A program made the position numbers and the translations under genes. Shown here piece after piece: positions 34,167-47,800 of a DNA stretch of 64,000 nt. Every line of letters starts with the position of its first letter. Position 1 is the first letter of the stretch. The stretch is taken from positions 3,310,036 through 3,374,035 of the forward strand of contig NW_019091359.1 of the NCBI RefSeq assembly GCF_001949145.1. The letters run 5' to 3'. Origin of the DNA: Acanthaster planci. Taxonomy: Eukaryota > Echinodermata > Asteroidea > Valvatida > Acanthasteridae. Under the pieces are notes generated by a model that was given only the letters and a program-made list of their open reading frames with translations, did not search any database and was not told where the DNA came from.

Positions 34167-34383
34167 ATAAAGCGAGTTGAGAACAATCATCCATTCTACC
34201 AGTCATCATTTGTTGTAATGTAAGACTCCAGTTGATGAACCTAAGGTCTGCCGACCTACTTTCAGTTCTGTTTTAATGCTTCTGTTAGTATTGAGTCATT
34301 CATAATATGAAAAGCAAAGCCCTTTTCACATTGATTTTTGCCATTTCCCAACAAATCAGCTTTGGTTTACGTTGTGAACCAGA

Positions 34384-34622
34384 GGCCAATTTCACAGAGC
34401 TGCTTACGCACAAAATTTGCTTAAGGGTGAGAAAACCTTGCTTAATAAATCAGGTAACCAGCCAAAATTCCATGTGATGTATATTGTGTTTGGATCACAT
34501 TTAGCTGTCTTTTGATTAGCATGACAATCAGATAGAGTTTGAGCTGATAACCTTTGTTTATTAAGCAAGGCTTATTTGCGCATAAGCAAATTTTGTGCTT
34601 AAGCAGCTCTATGAAATTGGCC
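34384..34622. mobile_element. 239-bp MITE-like foldback, WASL 3' UTR or just downstream
   Basis: GGCCAATTTCACAGAGCTGC at the left end is matched in reverse by GCAGCTCTATGAAATTGGCC at the right end. The inversion continues inward (GCACAAAATTTGC, TTAAGCAAG). It is non-coding. Confidence 0.85.
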
Positions 34623-35084
34623 CTTGGCAGGTTGTGATTGTTGGCATGCAGCCAGTCAGTTATTGCATTAAAATCATGAAAACTTATTAAAAGCCTACTA
34701 TATTCTCGATAAATGTCTTCCGCAATAATAATTTATTTCTTTGAAAATGAACTGATATCTTTGTTCATGAAGTGGCTTTTGTTTTAAGTATAGTTCTGTG
34801 TTCTATAAATGCGTTAATGATTGATAAGATAAGTCTGAAGTTCTTATAGTTCAGCAGTTCAACATTATGTCCAAATTTGTTCAGTTCTCTACAGAATGTG
34901 TAATGAAGATTACAACAAACATATTTTTTTGTGGAAGAGGTGGCTTCTATGACTCGGCAAATTGTTCAGGTAATTCTGTTTTGGGGCCCGAGTTTCAGAA
35001 TATTCAAGAGAGTTGGATTTTCAAAGCTTTTCTGAAATTTATTGAAATTGAAAAAGTGAACGTTACCAGCTGAAAAAAAAACTG

Positions 35085-35255
35085 TGTCTATTTGAGGAGA
35101 GGGTTGTGGGGGGTTGTTGCTAACCTGTTTCTATTTGAAGGAGACGGTTGTGGGGGGTTGTTGCTAACCTGTTTCTATTTGAAGGAGACGGTTGTGGGGG
35201 GTTGTTGCTAACCTGTTTCTATTTGAAGGAGACGGTTGTGGCGTTTTTTTGCTAA
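35085..35255. repeat. 44-bp tandem repeat, about 4 copies, downstream of WASL
   Basis: Units starting CTATTTGAAGGAGACGG at 35131, 35175 and 35219 follow a variant copy at 35088. Each has a GTGGGGGGTTG run. Adjacent copies are nearly identical. Confidence 0.9.
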
Positions 35256-35934
35256 ATGAACAGGGTTGTAGCCCCAATTCTGGCCTGTAGAATCTTACCC
35301 ACGTATTATGTAGGGCATTTAAAAAATACAGTTACTGTCTCTAATGATGTGAGCCAGTATGTTGATGACATCACCACGACCACGATGCACAAGAAAGTCT
35401 GGCTGAGTTGGTTATATCCATCTTGGCTGGGGCTGCCAAGTAATGGGGATTAAATACAGTTAAACGTATGATGAAACCATCAGTTTGATTATGTGTACAG
35501 GGTCTTCCCTGTAATCGTTTTTATGTCACTGCAGTTAATTATTCTGAAGATTATATATGTTTAATCAAGCAAAATATTATGCTATAAATTTTTTTAAATA
35601 TAAAAAGAGAATTAGAAAATTCACATAGAAACCATGAAAATGCTTAAGAACTGGCTTTAAAAAAATGATCATTGAAAATGCTTTATGGAATTCAGTGGTG
35701 GATGTGAGATCAGTGGCATATCCTAAGTTTGTGTCCAAGCAGGGGAGGACAAAATGGAAATTTGGTTCGACACAATTATTGTCCAATCCAATTTGTGTTT
35801 CTTACAAAGGTTACACCCCTTAAGGCGTGAATGTACCGCTGTGTAAGATGTACAATTCAAGACCAAGGGAAATGATGATCTTTTTGCTCTGTGAATCTTT
35901 GTTGCTGTCTTAATCCTCTAGTTGGCATGCAAGC

Positions 35935-35940
35935 AATAAA
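35935..35940 (+). terminator. Candidate distal poly(A) signal of WASL
   Basis: AATAAA lies about 1.8 kb after the WASL stop and is one possible end for its 3' UTR. No cDNA evidence can be seen. Confidence 0.3.
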
Positions 35941-36769
35941 ATATTGGCTATCCTGCATGGAAGGATGAAGGATGATTGATATCAAGGTGTCTCATTCAGT
36001 TGTGCTGTGGGCCACTTTTGGAACTTTTTACTAGACTCGACCACCCCCCCCGTCACAAACCCAACAAAAACATGCAATTCTTTGATAAACTAAATTTTTA
36101 AAGGTTTTTGAAGAAAACAGAGATGAAAGTGGGAAAGTGGTTAGGGTGGCTGCAGCCTATAGCAGGCCACGGATGATAGATTTGAAAAATATAAATACAG
36201 TATGCTCGTAAGTTTTTATAGATAATTAATCCCCAGTGAAGATGTAAATATAGCAAGGCCCCCCCGCACACACACACACACACCCGCACTGTATACCTCT
36301 TTTTGTAAGTTTTTAAATTTATACAAAATTTATACAAAGAGTGGAAAGGCTATTGGAGTTGCCTCAGTGTTTTCCTATCCAAAGTGTGCACACACTCAAG
36401 TATTTAGTTTCATAAATAAATGCTCAAACTAATGTCCACAACCCCACGCGAGGAAAAAAATTTGCACCAACATGCCGTGTATCTGCAGCTGCAGTGCAGG
36501 ACAAAGAAGTTGAGATTTAATGTAAAGTTGTAACTTCTAGAGGAAGTAGGGGAGAGCAAACGTTTCCGTTCAAGATTCCATCCCTTGGTCTCTTCCCCTA
36601 CCTTGAGCAAGAGGAATGGGATGAGATAAGAAGAGATAAGACCAGCCACGACATTGTTTTGGGATACGGCTGGCCATAGCACTATAATGTCAACCTCCTT
36701 TCCACGTATAAGTCCGTGTACCTCCGTGTCGCGTTATATGCAAACTTAAGTCAGCCCTGGGGATAGTAC

Positions 36770-36845
36770 AGGGTCATCCGTACCGTGCGCCGTGCATGCG
36801 TCGTCGCATGAAGTTGTTTTTGTTAGCTAGCTCCGTGCGGTGAGT
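36770..36845 (+). promoter_or_regulatory. Possible NFYB 5' UTR exon and promoter patch
   Basis: A CpG-richer patch ends at a strong donor, GTGAGT at 36840-36845, on the strand of NFYB and about 3 kb upstream of its start codon. The NFYB start exon has its own acceptor at 39814-39815, so an upstream noncoding exon must exist. This is one candidate only. Confidence 0.25.
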
Positions 36846-38295
36846 TGTCTCAAGAATAAATTCAGTCTCTGTACCAAGAACCTGCTGCCAATCACCTTGC
36901 CGATAACACTGCTATTGTATCACAGATTGCAGGTAAGGCTTGAAACAGGCCAGTGGTGGGTTAGAAGCTGTAGTCATGCCGTGCCTACCCTGTTGTTTCC
37001 CTACCTGATTAGTAAGAGTTCAGTCACCAGTTTTCCCTAGCCATCTGAAAGTGATAACATGTCCCAAAAAGTCAATTGTAGCAGTCAAACTGTTGAAGCA
37101 TTTACTTAGAAAACACTTGGAATTTTCAAGACCAGTCTGGTCAGTAGGGTTGTACTTGTGCACAGACAGGGTGTCAAGTGATGTCTGTATGCCTTGCCCA
37201 TGGTTGAGGCCTACACAAGATACAGTGGCATGCATTACACAAGTCACCATAGGGTTAATTTGCCCACTTTGTACTTTGACCAAATTTTTTTCTTAAATGC
37301 ACTAAATTTGTTAAAAAATGGAGCTATAAACATTTTGCGGCTCCATTTTCAGTAGTTGAAAGCTTGACAAAATATCCCCTCCTTCCTACATGATATAATG
37401 AAGAACATTGCCATTGGATGTCACCGACTCAACAGGAACAGTGTCGTCTGCAAACAAGTCAGATCAGCTGTAGTAAAACCTACATCACCATAATTTGTGA
37501 CGCACGTTGCAAATGCCATTTTACGAGGTATCGGTAATGTCCTACTTCTGAAAAATCTGCCAGTTGCATGTAATGTTCCTTGAAAGAGGAATTATTTTTT
37601 GCAGTAATTACTTCGGTTTAGTGATGCAGTTTGAGGGAAAAGCACTTTTATTCGCTATAGCTTGACTTCTTATCACTTTCACTTTTTCATTTTCCTAGAT
37701 TTTAATTTTTTTTTCAATTTAAGTTGAACTTACAGTGAGGCATGAATTTTTATCCTTTCAAATAAATCATAATGAGCATTAATAGGAGTTATTTATCGGA
37801 CATTATGATAAAAAAGTCACAAAATGCTGTCCTGACGGTGCCACTGAATCTGAGCCTGTCATTGCCAATGGAAATCTCAAAAGATACAGTCATGAACATT
37901 AAGGTGTGCAGTGCTTTTTCAGTCTCCGTGTTTTTGATCACGCCCTCAATATTTGACAAAAGTTGAATAGAGTCCTTATTAGTGCACAAATTGGACGTCC
38001 AACATCGATCATGAACAAACAAGCAATCATTCATGCATTTATTAGACAATTTAAACTGGTTCATTTTGTATTTAGTCTGTAAAGTACAGCTTCATGCTTT
38101 GTTGACATTTTTCCTGAATTCTCCCTGAAAAAGCTTTTAATTCGCACAATCAATTGCAAAAAGAAAACTGTTGAAGTGACGATTGATCATTGATAGTAAA
38201 TTAGCATCAGTGCATAATTTCATTGAAGAGTTTCACAATTAGAAAGTTAGAGAGGGATTGAGCAAATATTTGTACATGCAAATTTAGGGTACTCC

Positions 38296-38366
38296 ACGAT
38301 AACCCCGGAACTGTGAGTTCTCACTTCCTCGCCGCTCGGATGTCAGACCCCACATTTCTGGGGGTA
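38296..38366. repeat. Degenerate copy of the 20482-20587 palindrome
   Basis: CCCGGAACTGTG and GTCAGACCCCACATTTCTGGGGGTACG match the palindrome upstream of WASL, with the middle shortened. Confidence 0.6.
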
Positions 38367-38841
38367 CGCATGCATGTGATTTTCCTGGACTTTTAGACAC
38401 TCTGCGTAACATTTCTTAGTAAACATACAATTTTGCCAGCCTTGAGCTCTATTTTGCAGCATTGCTTGGCCATAGTTGCAATAATGCCTGCATCAAGTAG
38501 CCTCGTTGGGTTGCATACGTATGGACACTAATCATGATGAGAGAGATTTCCAATACTTTCACCAAGTTTTAAGGAAATTACATAATTGTGCTGTGCTATC
38601 ATCAGTTGAAATCTCTAATGACTTTGTTTCCTTTCTTGAAACAGTCTTCCACAATTGCAAATCAGAAAACGATTGGCTGATAGCAGAATTATCCACAAAT
38701 TGTGCGGAAGATTTACATGATTGACAAACCTCAAAAGATCAAGAAATCACGGAGATGATGGCAAACAACAATGCAGCACTATAGGATCTTTGGCATTAAC
38801 ACATTGGCCCAGGCTTGGTGATTGTGTCATCGTTCATGCCA

Positions 38842-38995
38842 TGGTAGCCCCACAGTTGCCATAAATGAGGCCCAGACTCTATAGTCAGGACATGGAGGCA
38901 GTACAGCTCTTGGGCCCTATTTGTAGGGATGCAATCATGCGAGAAGGAAGTCTCCAGTGATCAGGTGATGATGAACAGATGTGGTCAACATAATA
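38842..38995. repeat. Dispersed repeat, copy 2 (first copy 11044-11180)
   Basis: It carries the same ordered blocks as 11044-11180 (TGGTAGCCCCACA, GCCATAAATGAG, AGTACAGCTCTTGGGCCCTA) with internal indels. Confidence 0.7.
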
Positions 38996-39884
38996 ATCGT
39001 GTTAATGAATGGAAGAAGGAAAATACCCATATATCAGCCCTAAAACTGCATGGACAATGCTGCTTCGATAAGTATCAATCACAGAGAGTGAGAGGCAGCC
39101 CCATATTTCGAGGGGCACTAGAATATTGGATAGTATGTAGCCATTAATTAGTCCGTAGTCGTCTACATTATCTGTTTACCTTCAAGGAAAATTTGGCAAA
39201 TTTGCAAGTCAGTGTGGTTTAATACATCGTATCGTCCGGATTCGGAATATTATGACAATACAGGAAACCAGTCTGAGTGCATGTACGGGTACGTACATGT
39301 ACATATCATGTATTTCATATTCTCAGTTAAAGGTTCATTGAAAAACCACTGTAAACACAGTAGATGATGTGGTATTGTGGGATGAAGTTACAGTCTTCGT
39401 TATGATTAACTTGTCCTCAATCCCACTATGGCAAGTTGTCTGTACTCTGGCATGAGGTACTGGTGTGTGTGTCTGAAGCATGCCATGGATATAACAGGAC
39501 ACTCAGCTTGAAAAGGGAAATTATTGTCATCCAGCTTGTGAGGTCAACAAAACTGGTACTTGGTCACATTGAGCAGAAACAAGTGGTGGGATCATACCCC
39601 AGTAGCTACTTCTGAAGCCTAACATTGCATATGCTGAGAATTTCACTTGTTTACATATTGCCCCTCTCAAAGAACAATTGCGTTTGGCTTGACTGTGATT
39701 TTTCCGGTTGAATTTATGCCCTTTTCCCTCCTGTGCTACTTGCTAACCAACTAAGACATTTTTAAAACACTTTCATATTTGAATTTGACTCTACTGCAAT
39801 TTCTATCTTTTTCAGTCCATGTACTCACCTTGGCAATTGTTCTTCTTGGCAACCAGAAAGTTCTAGTTCCTGTAAGTCTTGCTG

Positions 39885-42800
39885 ATGGACAATCCTGAGA
39901 CATCTTCTGATAATCCACCTGTTCTCACTATGGCGGGGGATTATGGAAATCTAGCCAATTCTCTCTACCCCACAGAAGGTACGTGTAGGTACTAAAGGCC
40001 ACGCTGTCTACCAAAGTGTTTTTTGTTATTTTGGAGGTGTACATGTATTCATTGTGGATTTATCAATGAAGTACTGTATGGCGATTCATGAATCATAACT
40101 AGAAGATACCAGAAGCATACATGTATATGTAGCTGAGGATCGTTTGCTTCATTTAGAGGCTCGTGTCTGACTTCACACCCTGTCATGGGAGTCTACCATT
40201 GTTTGTTTCATATTAATTTCATCATTGAAAGCCATTTTACAGCTTTACAAAGCTAATCCCGTACCAGTTTTGTAGTAATGTGTGAATGGTTTTTATAGAC
40301 CACAACGTTTAAGAGTTGTTTCAAACGGTTGTTGGGACTACGTGTAGCATGACTGGCTTGTCTGGTACATTTGGGTCTTCAATTCAGTTGGGACATGTTC
40401 CATTCAGTTCACGAATAAGTTTGCCTGCAGTGCAAAAACAGATAGGTCGATGTGAAATAGCAGTCTGTATGGGAGGCATTTACACAAAACCCATTTGCTT
40501 CTCAAACGAGATTGGTTATCAGTCTAATCAGATGAAAGAAAATGTGGATAATGTGGATATGCAGAAGATTGAAATAGTTTCTTTCTTAAAATTGAATGCA
40601 TTTGTACCATGCTGAAAAGTGTTGCTGAATTTTCTTGGGGGGGAGGGGAGTTTTCTCAGAAGTGATGATTTCTTTTGCTTGCCTGGAATGTACCCATTCA
40701 CAGCTCTTAATGAAAGAGTTGCAACATACAGTAGATTATGAGAAGTTGCTTGAAAAAGCCAGTTTCTTACATGTATCCCTTTCCTCCTAAATATTGGCCC
40801 TTGTAACCACGTCGTATGTTACTGAAAAATACCCAGTTTCTCTAGACCTGAATTCTTTCCTCCCTTCGCTCAAAGTTTGAATTAAAGCCTGCTCTTTCAA
40901 ATTTTTACGAAATACCCTTAATCAATGTGGGAGAGGTTTTACCAACTTTAGTTTCTCGTGTAATTAGTGAAACAGAACCAAACGGTAGCGAAGTGCACTT
41001 TGCTTCACCACAGATTTGTTTGATGGTTCAGTTGTTCATTATTTCCAATCTTTTCAGACGACACGCTAACAGGAGGTACTGAAGAAGAGATTGGAGGAGA
41101 AGACAAGAGTAATTCCCCTCTCAGAGAGCAAGACAGGTTTCTGCCCATTGCTAACGTCAGCCGCATCATGAAGAATGGTATCCCCAAGTCAGGAAAGGTG
41201 AGGTTTAGTTTCATTTGAAGAAACTAAAGTTATCGTATGTTGAAGTGATAGAGGACATTTGAAAATATCAAGGTTAACAGATTTATTCAATATAACCAAC
41301 CTGATAAATGTTATTCTCATGGGGTAACTAATTTCTCTAAGGATTTAAGTTGTACATTTTTAGTGAATCAGTTCAGGAATGCTTTTTCATTTTGTAATTC
41401 AACCAAAATTTCAAGGGTACATTTTATTGGCGCATTCTGCATTACTACAGACTTTCGATGGATTTGGTCATTCTGCTGAAATTTGTGACATTGGAGACAA
41501 TTTTTGTTTTCTTTGACTTTCTTAGAGCAGTACTTAGGAGAAAGACATTTAGAGATGTGTTGTAGGATTGAAATTAGATCAAGTGATTCTGAATTACATA
41601 ATGCTGACTTTTGTTCTCATGCAATAAAATGCAACAGTAACCAGGCATTTGAACGGGCATTTAGTACCAAAGATGTGACTTGGTTGCCTGACCTTTGACC
41701 TCCAGATATCCAAGGAAGCGAAAGAATGTGTCCAGGAGTGTGTGTCAGAGTTCATCAGTTTCATCACAAGCGAGTATCCTTTGGGAATGTCTTGGTATTT
41801 TAACAAGGAAAATGTAAAGAAGTGGAAAATCTTGACTATACTTTTGCAGTTACTCAGCAATTTTCGCAAGAGGTGTAAATCTATCCTGTTTTTATATGGG
41901 GTGGTTTAAAAAGGTAAACCCAAGTGTAAGGTGATTGTTCACGCACATCTTACAATCCAGCGAAGTTTTATTCATTTAGTGTTGATGACTAGAGCATTTA
42001 GCAATAATTCTGAAAAAGTGGTAACTTTATATGTCATTGTGTTCAATCATGCTTATGAGCAATGAAGTTCCTGTAGACCATTGCAGGATTATTGCTTAAC
42101 ACTTTACCTATCAACACTAAGTAAATACAAAGTCTCTGGATTGCTGGATGTGGGCGAACAATCACCGTAAACTTGGGTTTACTTTTTTAGAATCACCCTA
42201 AATATGAAAAGAGAGCTGTCCTGGTTTGAGCCAACATAAAGATGAAAATAATCCTCTGAAATCTACCAGCTTTGGCTCATACATCCTGGTGATAATTGAA
42301 GGACTTTGATCCTTAACTGGAAGCTTCAGAGCAAGTGACAGGTGTCATCAAGAGAAAAGGAAAACCATCAATGGTGAAGATATCCTGTATGCGATGTCCA
42401 CCTTGGGGTTTGACAACTATGTGGAACCACTGAAATTGTACCTGCAGAAATACAGAGATGTATGAAATGCAACTTGAATTTTGTCAAGTCAAAGTTTGGT
42501 CTGGAAAAAAGTTGCCTAACATTTGAGAAATTCAGTAGCCTGATTCAAATAACAAAATTACTTGAACCCTCATCAGCTGCAGTTTATGTCATAGTAATAG
42601 ACTGTAAGCTGTAACTTGGCAATCAACTATGTAATTACTGGCCAAGTAATCAAAGAAAAAAGTAAAACTGGGCAAAGTACAAATGATCATCATTTTACCT
42701 TGGCTTGCTTGGTGTTTTCCAAGTTGTTGTTTTTGGCAAACAAAAAGCATAGAATGGCAAAGGCCCATTGTGTCTTTATATTTAGAGACATCAGAAAGGT

Positions 42801-43902
42801 TTAGGGCTAACAGTTTAGCTATTAGACAGCGTGCTTTGTGAGGCTTGCTTGCTGTGAAGAAAGGGACACCATAAGGCTTTGATTGTATCCCACACTAAAG
42901 ATAGTTATGATATTCGTTGGCCTACTCTGCAGACTTGAGGTGCAAGAGGATCAAAATGTTAAAAGTTGCCAGGTCTACGATCATGCGGTGTAAAAGTCCC
43001 TTTCTCTGATTTCGGCAGGTTGTTGCTCAGGTTTCTCAGAATGACAAAAGACATTCCATCATTTCTTTTCTTTTTTTCAAATGGTGATGACTTGTATGTG
43101 GATATGCATGCTTAGTGTAACTCATATTTTTACACAACTTTGTGATTCTGTAGTCAATGAAAGGAGAGAAGTCGGTGGTTGGCATGACAACTACAACGAT
43201 AAGAACAGACAGCTTAGAAGACCTCCAAGAGCAGTTCGGTCAGTCCATAAAAAGCGCTTTTGATTTTAGTTGTGGAGTTTCCCAAACCTTGTAAGTTTTG
43301 TGAAGCTTGCTCTATCAGTGAACCTCACAATTGAAAACTTACGTTGATTAGATTACAATAAAAGAGTAAGAGCTCAAAACTTTCTTTAAAGGTAAAGTCA
43401 CCTCACATTTGGTGTCATTAATGAGCCTACAGTTAATTGGGCCATGCCCAACATTCAAATGTTAGCTTAGTTCATGGAATTTACTGTAGGTTTCTTTCCT
43501 TGGCATTTACATAATCCTAGTGAAGCCAGTGATACAGATTGGTGATGCATCAATAACATTTGAAAAGGAAGGCAATTATTGTTTACATAAAGGACTAGGG
43601 GCAGTAAAGTCTTCTTTCTCAGATGCCACATTTTTGTTAACTTGGAAGGTAACTGTTGTGTGTCCCTACATTCTAGGTATCACCGGCAATTTAATATCAG
43701 GGGATCAGACTGTCCCGCCTGCGTATACTACAGCGTACCCCACACAGGTAAGAACAAAGCGAATACTGGCTTGCATACTGTGAATTTTGACTTGTTTTTA
43801 AATACAAGGAAATACTGTCACTGAATTCTTTGATAATTGGTCTTGTTTTTTTGTTTTTTTTCCCCCCAGCTTTCCTTCAGCCTAGAGGGTCACCGGGAAT
43901 GA
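39885..43902 (+). CDS. NFYB: Nuclear transcription factor Y subunit beta, complete, 7 coding exons
   Basis: Exons: 39885-39978, 41058-41197, 41706-41773, 42330-42459, 43154-43238, 43677-43747 and 43870-43902 join to 206 residues (vertebrate about 207). The start [12 protein letters not shown] lies in an exon that begins at 39816 after a TTTTTCAG acceptor; MAGDYGNL downstream is an alternative start. The histone-fold domain is at about residues 60-150: [57 protein letters not shown] and [24 protein letters not shown] pairs with NF-YC through this fold, then with NF-YA, to bind CCAAT boxes. The acceptor at 42328-42329 (CTTCAG) was chosen over 42322-42323 because it alone restores SEASDRCHQ without extra residues. 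The C-terminal Gln/Thr region is less conserved and ends SLEGHRE. Confidence 0.95.
41897..42206. mobile_element. About 310-bp foldback element in an NFYB intron
   Basis: The left arm (41897-41965) contains GGTAAACCCAAGTGTAAGG and GTGATTGTTC. The right arm (42137-42206) contains their reverse complements (GAACAATCAC, AAACTTGGGTTTAC). The inversion extends about 66 bases. It sits between exons 41706-41773 and 42330-42459 and has no ORF of its own. Confidence 0.85.
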
Positions 43903-44510
43903 GGCGACATGTCTATATTGACCTCCGACCTTTGACCTGTTGATACATCTTGATGCTTCATACATGTACGTCCCACTTTCCTGATGTCATCCAACAACAC
44001 CCCCCATATGCATCAGACACAGATGTAGATGATGTGGTGCAGACAGGTCTAACTTTCAAGGAGTTGAGTAACAAGGCGTATTCAAACTAGTATGAAGTAT
44101 TGGAAGGCTGAGTCTAGACCATGTGTTGAGCGTTTACCAAAACACAGTGCACCTGTGTTCTGCACTGCCGGTGTATCAATTTAGTCAATACATGGGAATG
44201 TGTGGGGTGTATGACAGGGGTAGCCAGTCCAGTTTCCTGTGACTACAGCTTAGACTTTTGATCAAAAGAGGAAACGGTGAATAGCCTTAGCCAGTGTTGG
44301 ATACTTATGCATGCCTTGGTCTCATATGGAGATGCCGCACCGCGTGTTGCCAACACAGAGTACAACATAAACCTTTGAAAATACTTCAAGTTTTCCTGAA
44401 GATGTACATGTACTCCACATATATATTTCAGAGCATGAAATTACGGTCGGACATCGGACATTTTCCAAGCACTTATTGTGTTTGTCCGAACAAAATCAAA
44501 GATGCTCGGA

Positions 44511-44886
44511 CTTTTGCAAGCTAATGACCATCAGGATGGCCAGTAGTTCAACGTTGGCTTCATATTTGCAATGGACGTTTGTAATGGCACACATGATAAA
44601 GTCAAAAGTGCAAAAGTTTTTTAAAAGTGATATCAAGCCATTTTATGCAACATTGTCATTAGAAGCCAGTATCAGTCCTTGACATATAATAAACTGATTT
44701 TTATCGACACAATTAAACCCTACTGAATTTGAATATCAACTGGACTTTCGGTTAGGTAATGGGTTGCTGTGACAGAATAAAATCAACAGGAAACATATTT
44801 TTACGTTCATTAATCTGGCTTTAAAAAACTTTTGCAAGCTAATGTCCATCAGGATGGCCTTTAGTTCAACGCTGGCTTCATATTTA
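44511..44886. repeat. Direct duplication of about 58 bp, copies 318 bp apart
   Basis: CTTTTGCAAGCTAATG, CCATCAGGATGGCC and TGGCTTCATATTT occur in order at 44511-44569 and again at 44829-44886. The source is unknown. Confidence 0.8.
44688..44693 (+). terminator. Candidate poly(A) signal of NFYB
   Basis: This is the first clear AATAAA after the NFYB stop, giving a 3' UTR of about 0.8 kb. Another lies at 46896-46901. Confidence 0.4.
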
Positions 44887-44899
44887 TGTGTTCCACATT

Positions 44900-47800
44900 C
44901 TTGTGAAAACCCGGGTTGCAAGAATATCATGATTTACAGGAAGTGAGGAAATAAAGTTTCACTGCTCAAAAACGCTACTGCATATTTAATTAAATGAGAC
45001 CACCGAATAACAAAATAATTCCATCAGATGTCTCGTTCCCATCACAAAAAGCTCACTGGCATTCAGCATACGACTCTGAACAAAAAGCAAAACTAAGTGG
45101 AGGAAGGAAACATACATGAGTGACATCGAGAGAGTGAGGTATTCCAACAGCACATGCCCAAAATGATGACTTTCAGAGGTCATTCATGAACAGAAATACA
45201 TGTATGTGCACATGAGGTTTGCCCCATCAGTACGGCCATGATTGACTAGCGTTTGTTCTCAAATGATTTTGTCTTTATTGAAATATTGAACAGGCTGATT
45301 ACAGCTGTGTTCTGATGGCAGAAGAGTTGCCCACCTGGTTTGCTTAGCCACGTGTTTGCATTTATCACCCACAAAACTCATGTAGTATGCATTATCTAAC
45401 TCCTGTGGTATTTTGATATTTACCCAGGTAGACAATCATGCAATTTATGGACTATGATCAGAATAAATATGGCAGCGACCTACTGTCTAGTATTTTGGAA
45501 AGATCACTTAGATTCTAAGATCACCTTTCATCGGTGTACTCTGTAATATGCATGCCAATGTATAAATTGTCCCATTAATCTCAATAGAATTGGTGCCCTT
45601 GGTTCCATTAGAAAACAATTGTTCAGCATTGTATGGGATTGGTGAAATTCTTCAGATGTCAATGACCAGGACAGTGAAGCGCAGGTCATTTGTATATTTT
45701 GAAGACTTTTAATACCTTTTTCAATTGAATCAAATGAACAGGTTGGCTCAGTTCAGTTTTGTCACTGAGGTTTTGCTTGAAGTGTCCAGTAGTTTACATA
45801 GTGAATGTTAATATTGAGAACAATTTCACAAAATAATGGGTGGGAATTTCTCGTCACCAAATGAAACTTATTTTTTCCCCCATTTTCTTGTACATGGATG
45901 TGTAGTATTCAAGTGTTTCATAAATGACTGAATAAATTCCTGTTATCACTTAAATAACCAACTTGAATTGAGGGATTTTGTGCAAAGAGGGTTTTTTAAT
46001 CGCGCCACCAAGGTATGTCCCTTCAGTGGAACTTCCATTTACCGTGACATGTTACTGCCATTTATCATGAAATAAAACTTCTATGCAGCCCCACCTTACA
46101 TTGGTAGAAATAGTTCAGTGACGTTTGATTGACAACCCACCAATCAGGTAGTGGGATTTATTCAGGTATTGTGTGATATGCTGCAAAGAGGCAAAAACAT
46201 CTAGAAACATTTAAAACTCACGATCAGTTAAGGAAATCACTCTTTTAATTCTAGTTACTAAAAGTAATACTAATTTATTACTGTTCAAAGTATCTTTCAG
46301 GAAAAGTAACTTTGAAACACTTTTTTCTCTGGCTACAGCTTAGGAATACAAATAACTGAAATTGTTATACACAGTCAAATCATTTAAGAAGTTACAAGAT
46401 GTCTGATTTAACACAGACACAGTGGACCCATTATGTTTATATGTTTAGTTTCAAGTTTTATCCTGACCCTCGTACAGTTGTGGTCACTAAGTATAAAGAG
46501 ACAAAGAGCAATGTCACAGGAATTTTTGATGTAAGCTGGTTGGTTAACCTTTGTACAAGCAGGAAAGGTCAACAACTTATAAGACGTCTGTTGACTTATC
46601 TAGCAACCAGATTCAGAAGTCATTAATGAGTTGGTCTCATACTCCTACTTGGCCTCTTCATGATTTATGGGCTAAATGAAGTGTTTGCAACTTGGCAATA
46701 TATCAACCTCATTGTTGAAAGCTTGGTCATTTTGTCTACAACTAGACATGCCCCATTCCATTGTTTCTGTCTTAGATAATTTAAGTAGTCATTCGTTTGT
46801 CGGTTGTTAATAAAGGAACAGAAGTGGAAATGGATTGATGAATGTATATTTTTAATTGTCTGTATGTTTTTCCTCTTTGAAAGTGCCTGTCTTTAAATAA
46901 AGCTATAAGCCTTTCTGGCTGTGACAAATTCAATCCGATTGATGTTAAAAATCATTTTTAAATATTTTCAAAGTGAAACATTTTAGTGTTGCATTCATAC
47001 GTGTTCGGAAAAGAATTGAATATACTCAGATTTTGGTGTATATTTCAGAACGTGCGGTGTTAATAAAAAACAGTGCGTAATACCAAAATTCTCCATGATT
47101 GATATATCTTCAGCACTTGCTAAACGAAAATGAATCAAGCCCGCGAAACAGATTTTGCAAGTTAGGGTAGCGATTAAATTACAATAAATATTATGCACCC
47201 ATGGAATTATTCTTAGACGGTGTCATTAATGCATTATTTCAGCTCAAAGTAGGTTATTGTCGATTCGCGTAAGAATAAGAATTTTGTCAATGTATACATG
47301 CATTGATACAGAGCTAGAGATGAACAATATTTTTGTTGCTTTGTATAGAGGATAATTCAATATTTTACATGTCGCAATTACTCCACCTGAAACATGTAAC
47401 TACTATCTAAAATTTAACAACTCCCAAGCTTTAAAAGAACACAAAATGCCAAACGAAAAGGGTAAACACCTTTTGGTTACCTTTCTGTACACACTAAAAC
47501 AATGTAGGCGCTAACGTAAGAATACTTCATGAATTAGCTTTAATACTTCTGTGGATATTTACAATTCTCTTCTTTTTGGTATTCATCAACAAAACTTTGC
47601 CAAACTACTGAGAGAACCAAATAGTGTAGCATGGTTTGTTACGCGTGTCAAATACTCTCTTTAAGGATACGGTTGAGGCAAGTTTACACACACCTGGTGG
47701 AACAAAACCAGTTTTCCTCCAACTTCACTTGAACTTTACTCATTCTTACCAACTTTTCTTTAACCCTAACACTCCTCAGTCCTCCAACAGGTGAAGGATT

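Larger units (their letters stand above)
35950..39814. other. Intergenic stretch between WASL and NFYB coding regions
   Basis: It holds a (CA)n run at 36266-36282, a GC-richer patch at 36700-36840, a relic palindrome (38296-38366) and a dispersed repeat (38842-38995). No protein-coding gene was recognised. Confidence 0.5.

Noticed and set aside
42324-42329. Alternative NFYB acceptor after 42323 (GGAAG) adding two residues
   Set aside because: It inserts Phe-Arg into the conserved histone-fold helix; the acceptor at 42328-42329 gives the family sequence exactly.
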